DNA of 18,763 nucleotides from Bacillota bacterium (lineage in GTDB: Bacteria; Bacillota; Sulfobacillia; Thermaerobacterales; Thermaerobacteraceae), in assembly GCA_003242195.1 (NCBI GenBank), contig QGUQ01000003.1:1-18763 (forward strand), in the 5' to 3' direction. Shown here piece after piece: positions 6,549-13,294 of the stretch; within the stretch, counting starts at the first letter, position 1, and each line of letters opens with the position of its first letter. Below the pieces are notes generated by a model that did not search any database, had not been told where the DNA came from, and saw nothing but the letters and a program-made list of their open reading frames with translations. A program made the translations under genes and the position numbers.

Positions 6549-7174
6549 CACTCCGACCCCCTCATCCGGTTGGGATCACCGGCCAGCACCGTCACCCGGT
6601 GGACCGGCACATCCAGGTACGTGGCCACCGCCTGCACGAGGGCAGCGCGGATCCCGTCGTCGCTGGCTCCCTCCGCCACCACCATCACACCTGCGATCTG
6701 CGACGCCTCCACCTGGCTGATCAGCGCCCCCGTCTCCCCCCTTCCCACCAGCAGGTCGCGCTCCTGGCGCTGCTCGGTGGTCGTCCGGCGACCGCCGCCG
6801 GAGTCCTGTTCCTCCGTGCGGCGCTCGGTATCCACCTGGTTGGCCGCGTACTCGTAGTGAGGCCCGCGGCGCAGGTAGATCTCCACCCGGACCCGTCCCG
6901 TCCCCCGCACGGCCGAGAGGATGTCCTCCAGCCTGGCCGCCAGGCGAGCGGCCATGGGGTCCAGCGGGTCGACGGACGCGCCCGCGGCCGGCCCCTGGCC
7001 GGCGGGCACCGCTTCCGGCGGCGGGTCCTCCCCGCGGCCCCGCATTTGCCCGGCCAGCAAGAGCGCCACTCCGAGGACCAGCGCGGCCGCCAGCAGCAGC
7101 TGCTGGCGGAAGCGGGGATCCCGCCAGTCCAAGGTGAGGGCCAGCGGTCCCCTGGGAACTCGCGGCGCGTCCAT
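6548..7174 (-). CDS. spoIIIAG: Stage III sporulation protein AG
   Basis: Forms the large ring in the mother-cell part of the SpoIIIA-SpoIIQ complex. The 208 residues comprise a short cytosolic N-terminus, one transmembrane helix (about 25-43), a linker, and a ring-building domain (MAARLAARLEDILSAVRGTG, VRVEIYL ... EASQIAGVMVVAEGASDDGIRAALVQAVATYLDVPVHRVTVL). The Arg/Glu/Gly-rich insertion in the middle (about 113-140) corresponds to the beta-rich insert of the family. ATG start at 7174 has an excellent GGAGGTGA site; it follows spoIIIAF by 4 bases and shares a base with spoIIIAH. Confidence 0.93.
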   Translation of the reverse strand: MDAPRVPRGPLALTLDWRDPRFRQQLLLAAALVLGVALLLAGQMRGRGEDPPPEAVPAGQGPAAGASVDPLDPMAARLAARLEDILSAVRGTGRVRVEIYLRRGPHYEYAANQVDTERRTEEQDSGGGRRTTTEQRQERDLLVGRGETGALISQVEASQIAGVMVVAEGASDDGIRAALVQAVATYLDVPVHRVTVLAGDPNRMRGSE

Positions 7175-7178
7175 CCCC

Positions 7179-7853
7179 TCACCTCCCCTCCACCGTCTCC
7201 ACCCACGAAACGGCGATGAGTCCCGGTTCCACCTGCAGCCGCGCGGCTAGGGCGCCCTGCAGGCGCGCCGCCATGGACGCGCGAGCCGCGGGCGGGACGG
7301 GCCGGGAATCCCCGTCCCCGTCCGCCGCACCCGTCCGCGGGCCGATGCGCACCGGTTCCACCGGGCGGACCGAGCCCTGGGCCCGGTCCAGCACCGCTGC
7401 CGGCAGGCGGCCGGGGAGGCTCACGGTGATGCCCTCGATCATGCCCTGGCGCCCGCTGGCGGCGTCGGTGACCACGGTTACGTCGATGGCCACCGGATCG
7501 AAGCCGAGGGTCGCCCGCACCGTATCCCGCACGAGGGCGGCCAGCCGCTGCCGGTGCACCTCCAGCACCAGGGCCTGGGTGCGGGCACGGGCCTGTTGGG
7601 GATCCTCCCGGGGCGGCGCGGGGACGACGGCCGCGCCTGCGTCCCGCAGGGCCCGCTCCCATCCTGTCAGGAGGGACGCCGGCTCGGTCTGCAGCAGCGC
7701 CAGCACCGGCCGGACGATGGCCAGCAGGATGAACAGGCCCAGGACCACCTGCACGTAACGGCGCGCGCCCCCGCTCGGCAGGGCCATCTGCACGATGCCC
7801 GTGAGGAGCAGGACGAGAACGACCTGGCGCACCCACTCGCTGATCCCGCCCAT
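7179..7853 (-). CDS. spoIIIAF: Stage III sporulation protein AF
   Basis: Membrane component of the SpoIIIA complex with a ring-building type soluble domain. Two transmembrane helices (about 7-26 and 33-53) are followed by a soluble domain containing RTQALVLEVHRQRLAALVRDTV and TLGFDPVAIDVTV. The C-terminal part (about 150-200) has a Pro/Arg/Asp-rich insert before AARLQVEPGLIAVSWVE, making it slightly longer (224) than the roughly 206 of Bacillus. ATG at 7853 with AGGAGGG six bases upstream; 10 bases separate it from spoIIIAE. Confidence 0.9.
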   Translation of the reverse strand: MGGISEWVRQVVLVLLLTGIVQMALPSGGARRYVQVVLGLFILLAIVRPVLALLQTEPASLLTGWERALRDAGAAVVPAPPREDPQQARARTQALVLEVHRQRLAALVRDTVRATLGFDPVAIDVTVVTDAASGRQGMIEGITVSLPGRLPAAVLDRAQGSVRPVEPVRIGPRTGAADGDGDSRPVPPAARASMAARLQGALAARLQVEPGLIAVSWVETVEGR

Positions 7854-7863
7854 GGGCGCCCTC

Positions 7864-9240
7864 CTACCGCATCATCACGGCGGCGTTGCCCGCCGCCAGC
7901 ATCACCGACAGCACGATGAAGAACATCAGCCCGACGACGGCCGTGGCCACGGCCACCAGCACGATGTGATCGCCCATGGCCTGGAGGGATGCCGTCACAG
8001 GCCCCGGCCCCACGGGCTGGATCGCCGCCGCCACGAGCCGGTAGATGAAGACCAGCACGGCCAGCTTGACCAGCGGCAACGCCACCAGGGCGAACACGGC
8101 CACCAGGCCCAGGAGGTTGGCGGCATTCCTCAGCAGCAGGGACGACGTGACCACCAGCTCCACGGAGTCGGCCAGCATGCCGCCCACCACCGGGACGAAG
8201 GCGCCGACGAGGTACTTGGCAGTGCGCAGGGCGATGCCGTCGGCCACGGTGCCCGCGGCGCCCTGGATGGCCACGACGGCCAGGAACACGGTCATGGCCA
8301 GGCCGAGGAGGACGATGGCCGCCTGGCGCAGCAGCCGGGCCAGCCCGGAAAGGGAGGTCGCCAGGGGAAAGTGGCCGACCAGTTCGATCACGGCCGCCAG
8401 GAAGATCAGAGGCAGCACCCACTGGCTCACCAGCACGCTCACCGTCTGGGCGACGGCCACCACGAGAGGATGGAACAGGCCAGCCGTCGCCACGGCCCCG
8501 GAGGCCGCCAGCAGGGGGAGGAGAACGGGCAAGCTGGCCATGAGGAAGTTGACCAGGCTCTCGATGGTGCCGCGGGCTAGCGCCAGGGCGTCCCGGAAGC
8601 TGACTAACGCCAGGGCCACCAGGACCAGGAAGACGACCGCATGGGCCGCCCGGGCCACCGCCTCGTTCCCGAAGGCGTGCTCGATGGACTGGAGGACGGC
8701 CAGCAGCACCGCCAGCACCAGCAGGCGCAGCAGCAGTCCGCCCCCGGTCACCACCTCCTCGGCTAGAGCTCGCAGCAAGGCGGCCAGCACATCGGTGGCG
8801 TTCCAGGGCAGGGACCCCTGGCGCAACGCCTGGAGGGTGCTCTCCCAATCCAGTCCGGGCAGCGTGTCCCCGACCTCTTGCCGCACCCGCTCCAGGGCCC
8901 GGAGGAAACCCCCGCTGTCCAGTTCCTCCCATTGCTTCCGGGCGATCTCCTCCAGCGTCGCTGCGGACGCCGCGGGAGCCGGCGAGGAATCGTCCGCGCT
9001 CCCCTCCTGCCCGTCGACGGCGGCGCCGTGGACGTCCCACGCCGCGCTGGCGACCCCCGCCGCGGCGATGCCTGCTCCCGTGGCGTGGACGGGCAGACGC
9101 CCCGCCAGCAGGAACCCGGCGACCAGCAAGCCCCCCGTCACCGCCAGGAGGGACCGGCGGAAGGACCGCCCGGTCACGGGGGTGCTCCCCGTCAGGCCGG
9201 CTGGCACTTCCCGCTGTCCACCGCAGGTCGTCGCGGCCAT
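7864..9240 (-). CDS. spoIIIAE: Stage III sporulation protein AE
   Basis: Polytopic mother-cell membrane protein, the likely transport core of the SpoIIIA assembly. The N-terminus has a signal-peptide-like hydrophobic stretch (about 29-53, ending VHATG), an Ala/Ser-rich spacer with the helix LEEIARKQWEELDSGGFLRAL, and about seven or more transmembrane segments from about 155 to the end, with conserved SIEHAFGNEAVARAAH, LRTAKYLVGAFVPVVGGMLADSVE and LVKLAVLVFIYRL. At 458 residues it is longer than the about 400 usual, the excess being in the N-terminal spacer. ATG at 9240 preceded by AAGGGGGG; an unusually long 66-base gap separates it from spoIIIAD. Confidence 0.94.
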   Translation of the reverse strand: MAATTCGGQREVPAGLTGSTPVTGRSFRRSLLAVTGGLLVAGFLLAGRLPVHATGAGIAAAGVASAAWDVHGAAVDGQEGSADDSSPAPAASAATLEEIARKQWEELDSGGFLRALERVRQEVGDTLPGLDWESTLQALRQGSLPWNATDVLAALLRALAEEVVTGGGLLLRLLVLAVLLAVLQSIEHAFGNEAVARAAHAVVFLVLVALALVSFRDALALARGTIESLVNFLMASLPVLLPLLAASGAVATAGLFHPLVVAVAQTVSVLVSQWVLPLIFLAAVIELVGHFPLATSLSGLARLLRQAAIVLLGLAMTVFLAVVAIQGAAGTVADGIALRTAKYLVGAFVPVVGGMLADSVELVVTSSLLLRNAANLLGLVAVFALVALPLVKLAVLVFIYRLVAAAIQPVGPGPVTASLQAMGDHIVLVAVATAVVGLMFFIVLSVMLAAGNAAVMMR

Positions 9241-9289
9241 GGCGATCCCCCCTTCGCGGTCCCTACGCCGTCCCCGCCGTCCGCCTGTC

Positions 9290-9360
9290 TCAGGACCGGC
9301 ACCTCTTCAGGCGGGCAGGAGCCCGAGCAGGAGCTCCAGGACCGCCATCAGGACCGGCAC
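9290..9360. repeat. 13-bp direct repeat at spoIIIAD end
   Basis: TCAGGACCGGCAC occurs at 9290-9302 and again at 9348-9360. One copy encodes part of the VPVLMA segment near the spoIIIAD C-terminus, the other lies just past its stop in the spoIIIAD-spoIIIAE gap. This may be the trace of a small duplication at the gene end, or chance in a GC-rich context. Confidence 0.4.
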
Positions 9361-9696
9361 GGAGAGCAGCAGAATCACGATCTTGCCCGCCAGCTCCACC
9401 TTGGCGGCCAGGGCGCTCTCGCCCGCGTCCCGGCAGAGCTGCGCCCCGAACTCGCTCAGGTAGGCGACCCCGACGATGCGGAGGAGGACATCCAGGTATC
9501 GCATGTCGAGGCTGGCCCGCTCCGCCACCTGGGTGATGACCCTGATCACCGCCTGCACCTGGCCCGCCAGGAGCAGGAGGACCGCAGCCGCCGTGACCAG
9601 ACTCAGCAAGACCGCCCATTCCGGTCGTGCCTGGCGCAGCAGCACCAGCAGGACGCTGGCCACCAGGGCGATCCCCACCACCTGTGCGATGGTCAT
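9307..9696 (-). CDS. spoIIIAD: Stage III sporulation protein AD
   Basis: Small polytopic membrane protein of the SpoIIIA complex. From the ATG at 9696 it has 129 residues (family about 130) with four hydrophobic segments (about 3-20, 26-46, 68-85 and 105-128), and the conserved RYLDVLLRIVGVAYLSEFGAQLCRDAGE around the third. The frame is open a further 24 codons upstream, but that part is the spoIIIAC 3' end in another frame and unlike the family, so I start at MTIAQVVGIAL. It follows the spoIIIAC stop by 5 bases with a weak ribosome site, suggesting coupling. Confidence 0.93.
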   Translation of the reverse strand: MTIAQVVGIALVASVLLVLLRQARPEWAVLLSLVTAAAVLLLLAGQVQAVIRVITQVAERASLDMRYLDVLLRIVGVAYLSEFGAQLCRDAGESALAAKVELAGKIVILLLSVPVLMAVLELLLGLLPA

Positions 9697-9701
9697 CGCT
9701 C

Positions 9702-9905
9702 TCAACCCAGGTCGAAGAGGGTCTGGATCGTCTCGAACAACTCGACGATGACCTGCACCGTCATCCACAGCACCACCGCCAGCCCGGCCAGGAGCACCGT
9801 GAAGGCGTATTCCTCACGCCCCGCCGTCTTCAGCAGCGTGTAGACCACCGTGACGATGATGCCGATGCCCGCCAGGCGCAGGATCAGGCTGGGATCGACC
9901 ACCAC
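9702..9905 (-). CDS. spoIIIAC: Stage III sporulation protein AC
   Basis: Very small membrane protein (67 residues, as in the family) with two transmembrane helices (about 6-25 and 33-57) and the conserved LLKTAGREEYAF between them. The start is GTG at 9905; a second GTG follows immediately, and GGAGGAGG lies five bases upstream of the first. Located between spoIIIAB (12 bases) and spoIIIAD (5 bases). Confidence 0.93.
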   Translation of the reverse strand: MVVDPSLILRLAGIGIIVTVVYTLLKTAGREEYAFTVLLAGLAVVLWMTVQVIVELFETIQTLFDLG

Positions 9906-9917
9906 CGCGCCTCCTCC

Positions 9918-10433
9918 CTAGAGCAGCAGGAGCCCGATGAGCGCTCCCGCCAGGAGCCCGCCGAACCGGTAGAGGCGCCCCCACCGCTGTTCCAGCTCGA
10001 CCGCCCGTGCCTCGGCGGCTTCGAGCCGGTGCATGGCCAGGCGCAGGTGCCGGATCTGGTCGTCGCGGTCGGTGACCCCGAGATACGGTCCCAGCGCCAG
10101 AAGGATGCGGGCGTCGTCCGGCGCCAGGGCGCTGGTGCCGGCCACGGCCAGCACGGCACGCCTCCAGGCGGTGGCGGCCGGGGCGGGATCGGGTGGCGCC
10201 AGCTCCTGGGCGGCCTGGCGGAAGAGGGAGGCGGCGGGTTCGGGATAGAGGCCGGCGATCCGCCGGCAGGCCGCCGGCAGCGGCGTGACGGCGAAGCCGA
10301 TCTCCGTCTCCAGTGCCTGCAGGGAGGTACGGAGGACGCGGAGCTCTCCCGGCCGCCGTGCCAGCTCCGCCGCCCGCAACCAGCCCCAAGCCGCACAAGC
10401 CGCCACCACCAGCCCGAGGCCCAGCCAGCGCAT
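9918..10433 (-). CDS. spoIIIAB: Stage III sporulation protein AB
   Basis: SpoIIIAB is a membrane protein resembling type II/IV secretion F-family platform components. From the ATG at 10433 it has 171 residues, the same as B. subtilis. There is an N-terminal transmembrane helix (about 3-19), a cytosolic helical domain (ELARRPGELRVLRTSLQALETEIGFAVTPLPAACRRIA, then GPYLGVTDRDDQIRHL) and a C-terminal transmembrane helix (FGGLLAGALIGLLLL). The open frame begins 17 codons earlier at 10484, but that Arg-rich stretch is not family-like; the chosen ATG has AAAGGGG and GGGAGG upstream. It follows spoIIIAA by 67 bases. Confidence 0.92.
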   Translation of the reverse strand: MRWLGLGLVVAACAAWGWLRAAELARRPGELRVLRTSLQALETEIGFAVTPLPAACRRIAGLYPEPAASLFRQAAQELAPPDPAPAATAWRRAVLAVAGTSALAPDDARILLALGPYLGVTDRDDQIRHLRLAMHRLEAAEARAVELEQRWGRLYRFGGLLAGALIGLLLL

Positions 10434-10500
10434 GCCCCTTTCGCCTCCCTCGCCAATGCCACGCCTCCGGCGCCGGGTCTGCAAGATGCCCGCCCGGAGC

Positions 10501-11667
10501 TCAGGCCGGCGGCCCGACAGGCTCCCATTCCCCGCCGGGCTGGAGGCGGTAGACGCCCGTGCACCTCCCGGGGACGGAACGGCGTTCCAGGCGAACGAGG
10601 CGGCTGAAGGCCGCCGCCTCCAGGAGGGGCCACAGGTGACGGCGGCGCGCCACCTCCGCCGGCTCCCCGGCGTGGGCGCTGGCCAGAACGCTGACGCCGG
10701 CGTTCATCGCCTCGGCGACGGCCGCCGCGTCTTCCGGGCCGCCGATCTCGTCGGTGATCACCACCTGAGGGGACAGGGCGCGGAGGGCGAGGAGGATGCC
10801 GGCGGCCTTCGGGCAGTGCTCCAGCACCTCGGTGCGCGGGCCCAGATCGAAGGTGCCGCCTCCTGCCAGCTCGCCCCGCTCGTCCACTACCGCTACCCGA
10901 AGGCCCGGCAGGGTACCGGGCAGCCCCAGGCTGGCCAGGCGAGCCAGCTCCCGCAGAAGGGTGGTCTTGCCGCTGCCGGGCGCGCCGATCAGCAGCGTGC
11001 TGGCGAGCCGGACCCGGCCGTGGCGGCGCTCTACCAGGCGGCCCACGACCCCGTCGGCACATCCCTTGACCTGGCGGGCCCGCCGGATGACGAGGCCGCG
11101 CACGGTCCGGAAGCGCTCGATGCGGCCGTCCACCACCTGCACCTCGCCCGCCAGGCCGACCCGGTGGCCGCCGGGCAGGGTGAGGAAACCCTGGCGTGCC
11201 TGCTCTTCCACGGCATACCAGGAGCTGGCGGTCATACGCTCCAGGCAGGCCGAGAGCTCCTCGCCGCTGACGGGCGGCGCCGCCCCCGGATCGTCCACCA
11301 GGCCCCCGCCACCGGTCACGAACCCGTCACCCACCGGCGTCAGGACCCAGAGGGGCCGGCCGATGGCGATCCGGATCTCCTCCGCCAGCTGGCGGGTGAC
11401 CGGGGGCAGGGCCGCGAGCCGCCGGGCGAGGGTCGGCGGGAGGTATCGCATGATCTCGTCCCACCCCTCGCCCGTGCCGGCCACCACGTCCCGGCGGCCC
11501 GGCGACGCCCGTTCCGGGCTGCGGCCTCCGGGAGCGTGATCGCTGGCGCCGGGCCCCCGGTGCCCGGCCTCCACCGCCGAGCTCCGGGGGCGGACGGGGG
11601 GATGGACGAGCGGGCGTGCCCCGCCGGCAAGGGTTCGTCCTGTGTCCGCGGCCATCTCCTGTCCCAT
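10501..11667 (-). CDS. spoIIIAA: Stage III sporulation protein AA (ATPase)
   Basis: Cytosolic secretion-type ATPase thought to energise the SpoIIIA channel. Walker A GAPGSGKTT (228-236), VVDERGELAG (260-269), Walker B VVITDEIGG (302-310) and ASAHAG (329-334) are intact. The frame is open to an ATG at 11667 (388 residues), but family members are about 310-320 long and begin near GWDEIMRYLPPTL (69-81). Residues 1-60 are a low-complexity Ala/Gly/Pro/Arg stretch. GTG at 11487 or 11484, or ATG at 11451, are alternative starts; none has a convincing ribosome site, so I give the full extent. If the promoter candidate at 11706-11677 is real, 11667 would be almost leaderless, which favours a downstream start. 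First gene of the operon. Confidence 0.93.
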   Translation of the reverse strand: MGQEMAADTGRTLAGGARPLVHPPVRPRSSAVEAGHRGPGASDHAPGGRSPERASPGRRDVVAGTGEGWDEIMRYLPPTLARRLAALPPVTRQLAEEIRIAIGRPLWVLTPVGDGFVTGGGGLVDDPGAAPPVSGEELSACLERMTASSWYAVEEQARQGFLTLPGGHRVGLAGEVQVVDGRIERFRTVRGLVIRRARQVKGCADGVVGRLVERRHGRVRLASTLLIGAPGSGKTTLLRELARLASLGLPGTLPGLRVAVVDERGELAGGGTFDLGPRTEVLEHCPKAAGILLALRALSPQVVITDEIGGPEDAAAVAEAMNAGVSVLASAHAGEPAEVARRRHLWPLLEAAAFSRLVRLERRSVPGRCTGVYRLQPGGEWEPVGPPA

Positions 11668-11676
11668 CTCGTTCCC

Positions 11677-11706
11677 AGGTATATGAGGGGCTTGGCCGCT
11701 TTAACA
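11677..11706 (-). promoter_or_regulatory. Weak SigE-like promoter candidate for spoIIIA
   Basis: On the minus strand CATATACCT (11685-11677) resembles the mother-cell SigE -10 element (CATACANT), with TGTTAAA (11706-11700) about 14 bases upstream in the -35 position. The -10 is fair and the -35 poor. spoIIIA is transcribed by SigE in Bacillus, and this is the most AT-rich stretch in the intergenic region, which is why I flag it. Confidence 0.28.
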
Positions 11707-11723
11707 CCGCGGTCACACGGTGT
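11704..11723. repeat. Inverted repeat upstream of spoIIIA
   Basis: ACACCG (11704-11709) and CGGTGT (11718-11723) form a 6-bp perfect inverted repeat with an 8-base centre, touching the candidate -35 region of spoIIIA. It could be an operator; it does not match the SpoIIID consensus well enough for me to name a factor. Confidence 0.3.
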
Positions 11724-11790
11724 CGCGGCGGCCGCGGGCGCAGCCCGGGCAGGGCCGCGCTCGGGAAGGGACATGGGTGCCAGGCGGGGG

Positions 11791-11812
11791 AATCGCAAGG
11801 AAATCGCAAGGA
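11791..11812. repeat. Perfect 11-bp tandem repeat before spoIIIA
   Basis: AATCGCAAGGA is repeated twice head to tail (11791-11801, 11802-11812) between the terminator of the upstream gene and the spoIIIA start. The 11-base period places both copies on the same DNA face, as for paired protein-binding sites. It stands out as purine-rich in a GC-rich region. No known box is recognised. Confidence 0.5.
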
Positions 11813-11832
11813 ATGGGAACCCAGGCGCGATG

Positions 11833-11864
11833 AAAAAGGCCGTCGCCAGCGGGTGGCGACGGCC
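11833..11864 (-). terminator. Intrinsic terminator of zinc-ribbon gene
   Basis: An 11-bp perfect stem (GGCCGTCGCCA with TGGCGACGGCC) and 5-base loop are followed on the minus strand by TTTTT. It lies 12 bases past the stop of the CD1247-like gene and isolates it from spoIIIA. Confidence 0.9.
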
Positions 11865-11876
11865 CGGCGTGGACCG

Positions 11877-12545
11877 TTAGAAGGGAGCGGAAGCGCGACC
11901 GGGATCCCGACCCGCCTGGGGACCGGCCGAAGGGCCGTCCCCCTGCTGCCCGGAGGCACCGCGGGTGGTACGGGTCCGGGCTCCCGTCAAGGGTTCCTCG
12001 CCGTCATCCACCTCCGTGTCGGGAAGGAAGTCGTGGACGACCGCTCCGCAATGGGGGCACACCCATTCGAACTCCGTCTCGTCCCCCTCCGGGTCGCGGT
12101 CGAACCGGATCTCGTCCCGGGCCACTGCGTAGGAGGCCCCGCATTCCGGGCACTCCAGGACGAGGCCTTCGACCGGCGAGCCCGGCTCGGACGCGCCGTC
12201 CTCACCAGCGGGGATGCCTCCCGCAAAGACCACGGCTCCTTCGAAGTCGGCCGGTAGGGCCTCGTCCTCGTCCTCTTCCTCCCCGCCGGTGGCGTTCCCG
12301 GTCCCCGGGCGCCGGCCGCCGACCCCCGCCACCGATTCCTCCAGGTCGTACAGGTCCTGGTCCAGCTCGCCCAGGTACTCGGCCAGTTCCCCCAGCCTCG
12401 CGTCCAGTTTCTCGAGCTGGGCGGCCATGGCTTCCATCGCCTCCACCACGGTCACCAGCAACCGGCCCTCGGGCGAGCGGCCGGAGACGTCGAGGCCCGC
12501 CGCCAGGCCCTTGAGATAGGCCACGCGTGAACGCAGACGGCGCAC
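11877..12545 (-). CDS. CD1247-like coiled-coil zinc-ribbon protein
   Basis: Function unknown. The N-terminus (RVAYLKGLAAGLDVS, about 8-21) and the following heptad-like helix to about 72 match the CD1247 N-terminal domain family of Firmicutes. An acidic Gly/Glu/Asp linker (about 75-125) leads to a zinc ribbon: CPECG (Cys132, Cys135) and CPHCG (Cys163, Cys166). A polar, Arg/Gly-rich tail of about 45 residues ends the 222-residue protein. Start is GTG at 12545 with GAGGAGGGG upstream. It occupies the place of yqhV between efp and spoIIIA, but a hairpin on each side suggests its own transcript. Soluble, with no signal peptide; possibly nucleic-acid or protein binding, which is inference only. 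Confidence 0.8.
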   Translation of the reverse strand: MRRLRSRVAYLKGLAAGLDVSGRSPEGRLLVTVVEAMEAMAAQLEKLDARLGELAEYLGELDQDLYDLEESVAGVGGRRPGTGNATGGEEEDEDEALPADFEGAVVFAGGIPAGEDGASEPGSPVEGLVLECPECGASYAVARDEIRFDRDPEGDETEFEWVCPHCGAVVHDFLPDTEVDDGEEPLTGARTRTTRGASGQQGDGPSAGPQAGRDPGRASAPF

Positions 12546-12649
12546 CGGGCTGTCCCCTCCTCGGGCTGTGGTGCCGCCGCGGCAGCGGTAAGATCGCGGC
12601 GGTCGGTCACGGGTCTCGCGTCAGCATGCCCGAAAGGACGCCCCCATAA

Positions 12650-12679
12650 ACGCAACGGCCCCGCCGGGGGGCGAGGCCG
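12650..12679 (-). terminator. Probable terminator after efp
   Basis: CGGCCTCGCC and GGCGGGGCCG pair as a 10-bp stem with one G-T wobble and a 4-base loop, about 20 bases past the efp stop; on the minus strand TTGCGTTTA follows, an imperfect T-tract. It probably ends the gcvPA-efp run, possibly with partial read-through. Confidence 0.5.
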
Positions 12680-12698
12680 CCGGGTCCACCATGGGACT

Positions 12699-13256
12699 TC
12701 ACACCCGTTCCACATAGGCGCCGGTACGCGTGTCCACCCGGATGGTGTCGCCCACGTTCACGAAGAGCGGCACCTGCACCACGGCTCCCGTCTCCAGCTT
12801 GGCGGGCTTGGACCCGCCCTGGGCGGTGTCGCCGCGCACACCCGGCTCGGTCTCCACCACCTTGAGATCCACGGTGGTCGGAAGCTCCACGCCCAGCGTC
12901 TTGTCGCCCGTCTTCAGGAGCTTGACCAGCATGCCTTCCTTCAGGTAATCGACGGCGTCCCCCATCTGCTCCCTGTGGAGGCCCACCTGGTCGTAGGTCT
13001 CGGTGTCCATGAAGAAGTACTGTCCATCGGCCTCGTAGAGGTACTGCATCTCCCGCTTCTCGATGTGGGCCAGGGGGAAGCGCTCGTCCGGGCGGAAGGT
13101 GCGGTTGATGGTTGCCCCGGTCTCCAGGTTCTTGATCTTGGCCCGGACGAAGGCCTGGCCGCGGCCGGGCTTGACATGCTGGAACTCCAGCACCTGGTGT
13201 ACCGCGCCGTCGATCACGACCGCCATGCCGTTCTTGAAGTCGCCTGCCTGGATCAT
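12699..13256 (-). CDS. efp: Translation elongation factor P
   Basis: EF-P binds between the P and E sites of the ribosome and relieves stalling at polyproline stretches. The 185 residues have the three-barrel tRNA-like architecture with typical FRPDERFPLAHIEKREMQYLYEADGQYFFMDTETYDQ and the C-terminal signature GDTIRVDTRTGAYVERV. The modified tip loop reads HVKPGRGQAFVR: residue 32 is Arg (CGC), not the Lys found in Bacillus and E. coli. ATG start at 13256 with GGGAGGTAGG upstream; 38 bases after pepP, the same neighbour as in Bacillus. No gene for an EF-P modification enzyme is seen in the window. Confidence 0.97.
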   Translation of the reverse strand: MIQAGDFKNGMAVVIDGAVHQVLEFQHVKPGRGQAFVRAKIKNLETGATINRTFRPDERFPLAHIEKREMQYLYEADGQYFFMDTETYDQVGLHREQMGDAVDYLKEGMLVKLLKTGDKTLGVELPTTVDLKVVETEPGVRGDTAQGGSKPAKLETGAVVQVPLFVNVGDTIRVDTRTGAYVERV

Positions 13257-13294
13257 GGGCCTGCCTACCTCCCTCGACTCCCGGACCCGCGGTC

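Noticed and set aside
7667..9040. 457-codon minus-strand frame overlapping spoIIIAE and spoIIIAF
   Set aside because: An out-of-frame shadow, Gly/Arg/Pro-rich; the genuine spoIIIAE frame covers the same bases.
8045..9463. 472-codon plus-strand frame antisense to spoIIIAE
   Set aside because: The Thr/Arg/Ser/Ala-rich product has no family features and lies opposite a clear membrane protein gene.
10285..11880. 531-codon open frame on the plus strand antisense to spoIIIAA and spoIIIAB
   Set aside because: It is a mirror of two well-recognised genes in GC-rich DNA; the translation is His/Arg/Gln/Ala-rich without domains or a ribosome site.
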